Shown here in pieces: positions 11,601 to 21,735 of a DNA stretch of 64,000 nucleotides. The number at the start of each line of letters is the position of its first letter. Position 1 is the first letter of the stretch. The position numbers and the translations under genes are program-made. The DNA is from Paragonimus westermani (lineage: Eukaryota > Platyhelminthes > Trematoda > Plagiorchiida > Troglotrematidae). The notes under the pieces are model-generated. The model was not told the DNA's origin. It did not search any database and worked only from the letters and a program-made list of their open reading frames with translations. The stretch is taken from NCBI GenBank assembly GCA_008508345.1, contig QNGE01000940.1:78154-142153 (forward strand), read 5' to 3'.

Positions 11601-14430
11601 TTTCCCTTTTTCGCTTATTTTCTTCCGCTAAACAATTGTTTTGTTAATCTGCAACTTAGTGGATTCCTCTCAAAACTAACGGCAGCCCACGGGTGTGACT
11701 CAAAAGTGAAAATGACGACAATGTGTTCTGGTTCGCTGCAAAAATTCATAACGTGCTGAAAATATCGTCCTAGTCTATAACAACGTAAATCAACGTATCA
11801 CTATCTCACACTGATGTTTAACTGACACCACGCAAGTAGCGCAAGACATCCTTCACAAATGATACTGATACATCTCTTCTACCTTTATTTTGCCACAGCG
11901 AGAACAACAGCTTGTGACTGACACCATCATATCTGGTGATGAGTCTAAGGCAGTCAAGACGTCTACTCAACTGAATACCTCTGACGGATTGGCTGATCAG
12001 GTCAGCAGCTAAACAGTTAGAAGCAAGAATGGCATTTAAGGACCAACGCCATAAAGCGGGATGATAGCATGAATAACGTGATTGTTCGCTGGCGCGTACT
12101 TTGGAACGCCCCGGAAACGTGTTCAAAAGATCAACTAATTAAGCAGTGTGAAATGGTTGGATCACGTACTCTGAATGCTAGCTGAGCGTTTTCCGCACGG
12201 GGCACTTCCGGAAACTAGTAGCATTTGGATAAAACCGCGAAGCGCTCTGGTAACAAGACGATCACAAAACGTAACTGACCATCCCACTGAGTGAAGTGAG
12301 TAGACGTCGCCTGCCCGGTTAGGGTCATCGTGAACGGTTGCCGGTTGGACACGCATTCCGAGATGACAACGTGCTGCAGTTATTGGCGCCCATACGTTCA
12401 TATCTCTAGTTTGTTGACTGAGTCGTTGTTTTATTGACTTCATTCGTTTTTTCCAGGTTGTTTAATGCCAATGTCACGGCAAAAAGCAACTTGAGCTACA
12501 GTACATTTTAGCCAAACTCATGACTGCTGTGAAGTAACGAGTGGCCAAACGACGTGGGCAGATCGTGCATCAGCGCACAAACTGCATGGTTTCTTCCAGC
12601 ACACGTCGGTAATCGACCTACCTTATCATAAGGTTCCTCGGACACATTTTTCGTCACGCTTTCCGTAAGGCCTGGGTTGAGCTGGAAGCAATCCGGAAAG
12701 GATTCGGGGGGATAACCGGCCCAACGTCCATGGACAGTTCTGTAATGTTACCGGTTTTCCAACTGGGGGGAAATCGTTCGCGGCAAAGGACACTCGCACA
12801 CTGCGCTAGTGTCGCGAGAGCTCACGCTCCATTTAATAAGACGTCCATTTGCGTTGCTATATTTTGTATGATCGCTATCGTAACCATAGGTACCTCAGGG
12901 GCAACACGCAACAGTAGAAGCGGTAACACTATATGGAAATCATCTTGTTACATCGGAGAACAAGTGCAGTATAGTTAGGTCGAAGATCAAAAATCCGAAG
13001 ATCAAAATCCGGAATCAAATGACGCTATTGTAAGCGTTCCTCTGGATTCAGCAACTGATTTAGAAAAGGAGGCCGACCAAAATCCAATCGGACAGCAAAT
13101 GCAGAACGTTTGACGAGTGCCAAAGTCAGACGACCTATTGTAACAAGTCACAAAAACATACCAGAAACCTGAATGTAACGTAGTCTAAAGAGAAAATAGA
13201 GTAAAAATGGATGTTCCTCATGACTTAGGGAAGCCCACTTGAGAAACACAACTGAACCGTGTATGGGTGAAGTGACCGCTTGGCAGAACGAGTCAAAGAT
13301 AAAGGCGGTTACTCACGCCTGAAAGACAGGTACCCAATCTCGTTGATTTTGACGGCATAATGAGGAATTTCAACCGGTTGCTAAGCAGACAGCTTATCTG
13401 TCCTAGGCAGTAAATGATTAAATTCCTTCGACGTTTGAGCCGTACCACACAAAGCGCTCAGTGAGTCGACGACGTGAGAGATTGACGAACAGCACGTACT
13501 GTCGAAGTTGACGTTGAATTACTCCTCAAATGTCAGAGAAACCGGGATAAGCAACACAAACAACTGTCACAAGATTAACCCGACAGGTTACTTGATAATT
13601 TTAGCAGCCCACTAACTCAGGCAACACAACCTGGCAGACCAATCAAATGTACGAAGATAATAGGCTTGCAATCACACCTTAGAATGTTTTACCTGCTAAA
13701 AACTTGGAGGAACAACGGAGGGTAACAGCACGAAACAAAAAATCGGCTGTTCTAAGACAATTAGGACTCAAAGATCCGTGATGAAATCGACTGCTCTTTG
13801 TATGTATAACCGGCAAATCTAGAACCAGAGATCATGTCACGAAGAGCACACGCTTTTGCCGTGGAGTGCCGCTAAAAAGTGTAAAGGCTCAACTACATAA
13901 CTACAACAGTAGCGCTACAGAAATGGGATCCATTCCTCTAGATCAGTCAGAGACGCGAGCTCGGGATCCGGAACACAAGATTGCGTAAACCGTGGTAGCA
14001 GCAACAATTAGGAAATTTGAGTCCAGAATCAATCTTACCGGACTGCAGTACACTGCTATCTCACCTCCCAAACTGATTCAGACCCAGCGTTCGTTGATCT
14101 TAAACCCTCCGTTATATTCCGTCCGTCCGCTGATGAACTCCGTCCCACTACTAGTTTGCGACTGCCTTGCTATTCATCAAGCGTTTTTCGTTAGTCCCTA
14201 TTTCATCATAGTGATCCCGACCGTCACACAGAGTGGCAGCTGAGTTAGGACACGGATGAATTCCCGGGTGCTAAATGTGTCTATCTAGTATATTTAGCTG
14301 GACCTTGGTGAGCTTGCGTATGTCTCAAGGGGGCATTGGCAGGGAAAACACGGAACTTCACCTGGCCAAAACAGAGGAATAAGGAACCAAAATCACACAT
14401 CCGGAAACTGTAGGAATCCAGGAAAAAGCA
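11601..14430. other. No recognisable gene
   Basis: Only short open frames are present (for example 11818-12126 and 12162-12443 on the minus strand, 12730-12978 and 13992-14243 on the plus strand). None carries a motif I can assign. No clear repeat shared with the rest of the window was noticed. Confidence 0.5.
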
Positions 14431-14439
14431 AATTAACTT

Positions 14440-15000
14440 GTACAAAGTGATATCAACGGGTAATCATAAGGTTTGGGCTACCGTTGTGTTTGTGGCATAC
14501 TGCGTAGACAACCGTACCGAGTGCATAGAGCAACTTTTAAGTTACGTGTACCGACCGGGATTGTCAGTTATGAATGCCATATTACTTAAACTGCGCACGG
14601 CGTTCAGGTGAACAAGGGCAGACCTTAGCCACGCAGTTACAATTAGACATGAGGTGGCTTTGGAAGTCTCGAGATTAAACTTGAGTCATCCAGCACACAT
14701 TTCAGCCTACGAAAAGGTTAATGTGATGAGACATGCAGGATTTAAACACTTATTCTCAAGGATCAGCCTGGTATAAACTTGCAAAAGTTTCGTTATTTCG
14801 ATTTCACAGACCATAACCAAATGTTTCATAAGCTGCAGATTTACACGGTGCAATTTCACAAACACCTAAACTTTGCCAGACTACAAAAAAATACGGGAAC
14901 GAAGCACACGTACGAAGTTTTCGGACCAGAAAAAGTTGCTCACCCTCCTGAGGCCCGCATTGACCCGACTTCATGTCGAAGAAACAGGGCACCGTCGCCA
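14440..15000 (+). pseudogene. Possible Ty3/gypsy integrase C-terminal remnant
   Basis: A frame at 14490-14700 reads VWATVVFVAYCVDNRTE and later TRADLSHAVTIRHEVALE, resembling the region after the integrase catalytic core. The frame at 14779-14990 reads QFHKHLNFARLQKNTGTKH and EKVAHPPE, resembling the GPY/F-type end of gypsy integrases. No catalytic block is preserved and more than one frame is needed. The partly similar peptide near 4.65 kb gives mild support that both come from one family. Low confidence. Confidence 0.3.
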
Positions 15001-17370
15001 ACTCCGGCCGTAATGGCGGCAGACCCTCGCGACTCATTTAAACAAACTGATGGGTTGAGCAGCCGTTCGCTCTCTTGATTTTCTGTAGAAACGGTTAGTT
15101 GAAGAAATTAAAATAGGTGTCATATTCCACGTACACGTCATTGTGGCGTCCACATATTACGAGGATTGTTGGACAGAGGGATTTACATTACAGATTTGTG
15201 GCCAACGATTGTGTTGCTTCTCTCAGGATCCCAGCTAAAACCGTGCGTTTCTGGCTTTTCTGTTCTGTAGGCATGCTTCTGTGTTCGCCTGTCGTAGGAG
15301 GCTCAATATGAACCCATTACCACTTTCTTTAGTCCTGCGAACTATCACACAACGAATGCTTGTCCTTTTTCTAATGAATCGGCCATCACTATGTTGTTCA
15401 AAGGATTTCCGGTTAAATTCCTTCCAGTGTGGTTTAACGGACTAAATAGTTCGATGCATTTTTTTCTTCGCGCGCTCTCGAGTGCCGCCGAGTGGGCTGA
15501 AATCCATCTTGCGTATCTTCCCTTTCTCCTCTTAATTGCCGTTAGTCCCAGACCAGACTTCAACCAATTAAATATCTTGTTTCCAGGCCTTGTTGGAAAC
15601 ACGCGGTCCACCTCAAAACCCTGCCGCGTTTCTTTAGTTCGATGCCTGTTGAGACTGCGATTTGAATGTCTTTCAGAAAAAGCATTCTAAATAATTACTG
15701 GACGAGGGTTAGGCGCATACACGCCTGTTCACATAAACGTTCTTTGCACATATTCGTTATTCTACACTGCTCCGTATATGATAACGCACACCGCACAAGT
15801 TGCACACACGGCTTGTGTTTTGGAAGAGCATTCGTCACGCACCCTTCGAAAGTGTGACTTGTACCAGTCGCTACCTGACTGTTGCTTGGTTTGGTGAACT
15901 AAATTGACTAACAACTGCCATGTGCACGCCTTATTTCGTGTCATGCGATGAAGCAAACATCCCCTCGAACGAAGTACCGTTTTTCATCGTTCCCGCAGCC
16001 GCTTATCACTCTGTAAACTGTCCCTTTACTGAGTTAGATGTGAATGTGGGCGGGTCACATTTGCCAACATCAGGATGGTTTGTTTATCCACCCGATCGTT
16101 TCGTATCCTCAATAAATAATTGACGAAACTAAGAACCAATCTTTGTTATTTTTATCCTGTCACTTTGTGGAGGACAATGGAATCGATATCATCACGTTGC
16201 CATTCCCGGAATAGTTTCCTTGAAACTCAAAGGTGTCGTTCCATCAAATCAAGGTAGTGTTCCCTACAAGGTATATCACACCAGCCACTAGGGTTTTATG
16301 TAGTCCAATCACTATCCAGTGACAGCTGAAGTTGAAGACCCTTTGGAGAACGTCCGTCAGGGAACCCATGCGATGGCAAATGGGTGTCAAACATTATAGG
16401 TATGGAACAGTCAGACAAGAAAGTGCTCCGGTACTTGTTTAACGCCGTAAAGCTAACAGTCCGAACGTGTGCACACTTTAGCAGCTTCCGCAGTGGAGGT
16501 AATTCGGAAACCGGGCGAACATAGGAAACAAAGTCAGGGAAAACTGCTATGTCAAACTAGTATGCGTCGTTTCCAGAACTCCACAGTAGACACCAGACCA
16601 CGCAGGTGACTCATTGCTGAGGAACGCCATTGGGTGAATGAGTGTCGATTCGACCAGCCACCACAGCACCTCAGAATGCACGAGGTGCCAAACGGGTGGC
16701 ATCATTGTTGGCGTCACGGAAGTGTTTTAGGTTGTGTGTGGCAACAAGGCGTGGCAACAAAACAAGAAGAACCATGTGCCTTCGTTCACTGTTCCCGGCT
16801 ACATTAAGTCGTCAGTTCCTGGCCGAGACCGCTGTGACGGATCAGCTACTACCAAGTTACCGATATTACGTGAGAAACAGACATTCGGGAACCAAGGTTC
16901 TTTTCTACACCATTGCCGGAATCAGCGGAATTAGCGCACAATATTCAGCAGCGTTACTCCGTTCTCCGTTCACGGATTCTGCACCGAGGCCAACTTGTTA
17001 ACTGTGAACCTTACACTTCCGAAAACTTCCAGCGAGTCTCACTCAATCTGATGGTGTCTATCTGATAATCCCCATTGCATATGGAAGTGGAATGCACTGT
17101 TAGTGATTAGAGGTAAGTGGCAACTACCATAATTTGAACGAGTCAGCGGTTCCAGGTCACTATTCAATGTCACGCATCCAAAATTTTGTTTTGAAGTTGT
17201 TCAGAAAAACGTTGTGTCCGAACCTTGTACTAACGTGCTATCACATTCCGGTTATACTGGAAGATATTCCCATATTAGCAATAAGCACATAATTTAAAGT
17301 GCACAAGTCATTCCACACGTTGGTCGGAAGTGTGGAAATTTTCCCGTGATTGAACTTTACTTAGGGCCAT
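15001..17370. other. No gene I can support; T-rich strand
   Basis: Open frames are short and unassigned. The given strand is locally richer in T than A (24 T and 13 A in 16141-16200), opposite to the first 5 kb. A minus-strand frame at 15345-15611 vaguely resembles a LINE linker but is not strong enough to call. Confidence 0.45.
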
Positions 17371-17374
17371 TTCA

Positions 17375-17655
17375 ATGACGCTGATCACCGCTGAAACAAT
17401 GATGGGGCCTTTAGATCATTTTCGGGGAGCTTTACATCGGTTTCAAAATTACGGGGTTAGTAAAAATGCATCTAAGTTTTTCTTTGGCGCTTCATCAATC
17501 CATTTCTTCGGGCACTGTATCAATTGTTCAGATGCGTCACAGTTAACCCAGAAAAGCAGTGTCCACATTCTTGCCACTACCGTCCACAATGAAGTAGCTC
17601 CATCGTTTCAACGGATTAATCAACCTTCACCGTTGCCCTGTATGAAGTTTTGATA
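17375..17655 (+). pseudogene. Ty3/gypsy reverse transcriptase fragment (thumb region)
   Basis: The frame reads LDHFRGALHRFQNYGVSKN, then KFFFGASSIHFFGHCI. This corresponds to the segment after the YxDD motif in gypsy RTs (HLRxVLxRLxxxGLxxNxxKCxFGxxxxxFLGHxI). The YxDD motif itself is not readable upstream. A gypsy RNase H fragment on the same strand lies at 19.45-19.65 kb, with Penelope-like sequence between them, so this may be half of an element split by a later insertion. Confidence 0.55.
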
Positions 17656-18059
17656 ATATAGACGCATCCATGATGAATGTGCTTGGCTGTTTCCGGAAAA
17701 CCACCGTGCTCTCTCAACACTGCAGTTTGATAGCATCAGAAGACGAATAACACTGTTACCAGCGCATGCATGTTAACGAATGTCTGCGAATGGCATAATC
17801 ACGTGACAGTGTTTCGACTCATCAAAATTCCCGGAGTACAGGGAAGGCGAGTTTTACAGTTATAAAAAATCGACTGAACCAATGGAGACTTATGGAGCAG
17901 GACTGGAGAGTGAGTTGGTGTGAAAATGATCCCCGACTTGTAATTCGTTTCAGGGATTAAGCTGCACATATCTTGGGGTTGGAGACACTCCGTATGGTCA
18001 TGCACTGCTAGCTCACGTGACAGTGTCAAAACACAATGTTTTGTTTGGTGTGCTGCATA

Positions 18060-18830
18060 GTGGTGAACATTCATGTCCGTCGATGCCTCACTTAGAAGTT
18101 CGTGGAGTTCGTGAAAACGGTTGAAAATCCATCGGGGGAAAACGGTTATCCGGAACAATTAATCAATTCAAGTATGAAGGCCAAAATCCTGCATGAGGTA
18201 ATGCCCACAGCTGAAGGGAAGACCGTGTTTATAAAACTCCCCTTTAAAGGGGATGCTGTGACAGATAGGTTCAACCGGTGCATGTGCCGGTCACTTAGAC
18301 GCACCTTCCCGGCGGCAACCTTAAAAAGTTGATTCACAACAATGCCGATGTTAAGGTTGAGTCAGAAGGACAAGCTGTCAATCCACGATCAATCGATGCT
18401 CGTGGATTCACTTCCATACTGCTGTTGTACTGCAGAATATTTTGGTCGTACGACTAGGCGCTTGTCAAAAAAGATCAAAGAACATTATACACCTTGGATC
18501 GAAACCGGTGGCCATAAATTAATTACCAGCGCCATTGTTGCGCATCTAGCTGACATCAACCACCGCATAGACGTTAACAAAGCATCTCGGGTTGTTTAAA
18601 GAGCGGCCAACGCTCAACCAAAAACAGTCCGTCAGCCTATTCTGGCGACTGTCAGATCGATTGCAATCAGATAACGCGACCCTAATCTGTGCTGTCAAAA
18701 GATTTTTGTTCAGTCCTTGCAACGTCCGTAGCCACAGATCGATCATACCCAGTCTAAACACACACAAACATTTGACCTTGACCGTGACAACACCCAGTCA
18801 ACGTCCGGTCTAAGCCGAACCAACTATTGT
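18060..18830 (+). pseudogene. Penelope-like element C-terminal fragment with GIY-YIG endonuclease
   Basis: Penelope-like elements encode an RT joined to a GIY-YIG endonuclease. Here 18102-18332 reads NGYPEQLINSSMKAKIL, then FIKLPFKGDAVTDRF and LRRTFPAA, the linker of this family. The 18342-18599 frame reads CCTAEYFGRTTRRLSKKIKEH (GIY-YIG core, with the first motif degraded) and IVAHLADINHRIDV. The same frame goes on after a stop as an AIR / DPNLCCQKIFVQSLQRP tail. RT catalytic blocks are absent, so it is 5'-truncated and broken by at least three stops. The endonuclease core differs clearly from that of the copy at 27.1 kb. Confidence 0.75.
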
Positions 18831-19449
18831 GTCAATTTTATTAATAGCCATTGCCATTCATTAACAGTCACCCTCTGTCTTTGCAGTTTGTCTTATGAGG
18901 CCTTGATGGAAACACATGCAATTTTATTGACGTGAGAAAGAACTATCGAAAACAATTGCTCGTCACATCGTTTCTCCTGACCTTGTGGGATTTTTCCAAC
19001 AGTTACGTGAAAACCTGAGTAGTTTTCTGGTGAGGTTTGTGGCCAACTGTCATTTCAGTCAATGAACAGGGAGGTTTTTTGATGGTTCCATCACTGAATC
19101 TGCCGACAGAGGTAGAGCCACTGTCCATGTGGGCATTGGCTAACAGGTAATACTCTGAAACTTTTCGGTCGCTTTGTCACGCGTTGGCCAAATAAACACC
19201 ACCGCCTTCACAGCGCACTGTAATCCTGTAAATACGAAGCAGAATGTTATCATCGCGGGAACAGGTCGCTTGTCGGATATGACATACTACAGATTCAACT
19301 GACCTGGATGCATGTGTGACTAGTATAAGGATTTACCCAACGATCATATATTGTCGAATGCACTAGTGGTGTAGTGAAAACCTCGCCAGGAAGGTCCTGT
19401 CTTATGAATAATAGTCAACCGGTTTTGGGGGGTGTTTGAATTTCTAGAA

Positions 19450-19650
19450 ACCAACGCTTAATACAGAATCTTGAGAGCGCTGAAACAGATTCACATAAGG
19501 CTGTCAACCTTAATCCCCCAAGTCGGATTCCGAAACCCGCCTGTTTTTGACGACCGATGCGCCGAATTCGGCGGTTGGCGTTATTGTCTACCAGCTTATA
19601 GACAACAAACTTCATTCACAAGTGTTACAACCAATGATATTAGAGTATAT
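19450..19650 (+). pseudogene. Ty3/gypsy RNase H fragment
   Basis: The plus strand at about 19548-19640 reads TTDAPNSAVGVIVYQLID, matching the start of gypsy RNase H (TDASDxAxGAVLxQ), preceded in a shifted frame by LNPPSRIPKPACF, the usual lead-in. One frameshift is needed. Together with the RT thumb piece at 17.4 kb it may represent one gypsy copy split by about 1.8 kb that includes a Penelope-like fragment. Confidence 0.6.
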
Positions 19651-20530
19651 CTCTCAAGGAGTGCGTGAAAGGTGCACTTGTATGTGCGCGATCATTGCAT
19701 ATAACTACAGGTGATACAAACGCAGCAAATTACTGCGAACGTGAAACCCGTCAGCAAAAAGGCGCGATCATAGAGGGAGAAATGCTGTACTCTACAAAAC
19801 CTTGACACACGTACCAGGAAAGAAGGTAGTTTGTTAGTTTCACGGATTCAGTCCGCAGGGGTTGATGTTACATCGAACCATCTTTCACGAGGTTATAAAT
19901 AAGTCGATGTTCCGCATGTTTCAAAGACAGGCCGAAAAATAGGTCCGCAACGCGCACTTGAAGCCAGCAAGCGCGTATGGACCAAAACTGAATTGGGTGA
20001 CAGAACGTGCTATTGTGTTGTTGGCGCCGTTTTGAGTTGCGCTCGAGTAAGTCGCGTGCATGGCTTATTAAGTTTGTGACTCATGCTTTTTGTGTTGTTT
20101 TCCTTTACAGGATTGTTGTTGAACCCTCTGACTTGAGAGGGCACTGAGCCCGTTAATTCCACATCGTCCCAAAGCTGGTCTGTAATTGTTACATGTATTC
20201 GAAATCGAAACGGACAGTTTGCCTGTCACACTTCCAAATGAATCATTAGGAGATACCGATATGACTTGATATATGTACCGTCGGCAAAATGTTAAAATAA
20301 ATCGGCTTAGAAGGAAGAGGACAAAATCAAAAAATTTCGTGAACAAGTGAGCAGGCCGTAGCATGGGACTTCGTCGACTGCACGAAAACGTCCAAAGGCT
20401 GAAAGTCTCCCAAATTGTTCAAATTATACCGGTTGATTTGAGATCACCGGTCACAGAATTTTTCCCGGCAAAACAGATGCATGAGGAGAGGAGAAAAAAC
20501 GCAATCTCACGTGTCAATGGAAAAATGTCA
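19640..20530 (+). repeat. Old dispersed repeat, copy 1 (pairs with 43210-43820)
   Basis: Two blocks are recognisably shared with 43210-43820 in the same order and orientation. The first (about 19640-19870 with 43230-43455) contains ATATCTCTCAA and TCATTGCATATA. The second (20363-20520 with 43660-43810) shares a readable frame: GLRRLHENVQRLK here, ELRGLLETVEKLK there, followed by VTEFF / VTEIF. Divergence is high and the middle is poorly alignable. The identity of the family is unknown; a shared old element or a duplicated coding exon are both possible. Confidence 0.4.
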
Positions 20531-20594
20531 AGTGATCACGTAAAATTGAACGAGCAATGTACGTACGCTTGGATAAAAATCATGCCTCGACCAT

Positions 20595-20987
20595 TGAAAC
20601 AATTCATGTCTGATCGCTGAGTTACGCGTAGCCCCCCAAAAACGGATCCCCAAAATGAGAACAAGATTGGATCCAACAATTTCTACGGTACTATTAACGA
20701 AATGCATCAATAATTTCAAAAGGCAAAGCTCAATCGTTCGCGACGATAGTCTTGTCCAACAAAATCAACAGCTTCTCAACAGGACCAACAAGGGCAAAGG
20801 TGAACCGACACGCCAGCGGGCCATGACAAGAATGGCCGCTCGCGCGGCGGACATTTAGTGACACATTAGTTTAATAAAACAAAATGGGGTGGGTGAGGTA
20901 GTGGGAAAACGTGTCATGTTAGTGGGAGAAATGGGGAAAGCAAGCGATGGGAACGAATGTTTCAGTTCGCAAATCCACAAATTTACA
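20595..20987 (-). repeat. BEL/Pao 3' LTR
   Basis: 393 bp, TG...CA on the minus strand. Positions 20608-20957 match the other LTR at every base I compared, while the outer 13 and 30 bp carry 3 and 7 differences respectively. That pattern is unusual for an LTR pair and is discussed as a finding. Confidence 0.85.
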
Positions 20988-21002
20988 GCGCCCGCCAAAA
21001 TT
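20988..21002 (-). other. Probable polypurine tract of the BEL/Pao element
   Basis: On the minus strand, directly before the 3' LTR, the sequence reads TTTTGGCGGGCGC. This is the expected place for plus-strand priming. Purine content is only moderate, so the assignment rests mainly on position. Confidence 0.5.
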
Positions 21003-21113
21003 CGTCTGCATCCGACAGACCGCTGGTAGTGCTGTACAGTTCTGACTCCCTATCTACCTATACTTGATATAACTCCACACGACATAAGTTGGAGACCTCG
21101 CGAACCGTAGCGT

Positions 21114-21735
21114 CTAACAATCATGCCCCTCTAACAAACAGAGGCTCCCCACATCTCTCCCCATTAGACCGGTCTTCGTGCGAATCTCTACAGTACGGAC
21201 TAGTTCGTCCGCGTCTACTTCAAATTTTGTAACTAGTCCCAGAAGCCACTGGTCCTTAGTCAGTCCATCAGATACAACAAGAACAACGACACCGACCTGG
21301 AAATTACGTTGCCTTGTCAACCACCTCTGGCGCACTTGCAACGATGACACATACTCTCGAGACCACCTTTTCCAAAAGGTAGTTACCATGTTATTCGCTT
21401 GTCTCCAACACGTAGTGTACCTGTCTACCAGATTGGATTCTGGGGCCAACCCCGTATTGCTCCTCGAAAGAAGTAAGCCATACGGGGTTAGAGTGATGTT
21501 GTCGGGACCGTCTGCGGCAACAGGAACCAATGGTCTTTTGTTCAAAATTCGCTCTACTTCAGCCTTTGAAGTTAGAAGGGTTTTGTCATTGGTTCATTGC
21601 TCTCGGCAGATTGCGCTTGAAATACATCTGACAAAACGAATCAATCGTTCGCATACTCCACCTCGATGACTAGCATATGGTGGGTTGAAGTGCCGCTGAA
21701 TTCTCTTTTGTAAGAGCTCGTCATTGACGGACCGG
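21114..21735 (-). pseudogene. BEL/Pao pol C-terminus (integrase end and DUF5641-like domain)
   Basis: The frame at 21545-21114 (minus) reads GPDNITLTPYGLLL, then WRQANNMVTTFWKRW, VGVVVLVVSD and WLLGLVTKFEVDADE: the module that follows the integrase core in BEL/Pao pol. It is out of frame with the main pol frame that ends at 21736. The intervening 190 bp supply the rest of the integrase, including an RGGV.ERLIR-like segment holding the expected catalytic Glu, only by changing frames. At least one frameshift separates it from pol. Confidence 0.75.

Noticed and set aside
15345..15611. Minus-strand frame resembling a LINE endonuclease-RT linker (ARWISAHSAALESARR)
   Set aside because: One short resemblance without flanking RT or endonuclease blocks; too weak to annotate.
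20655..20858. A 67-codon plus-strand frame repeated at 26522-26725
   Set aside because: It lies entirely inside the BEL/Pao LTRs, antisense to the element. Repetition follows from the LTR pair, not from gene duplication.
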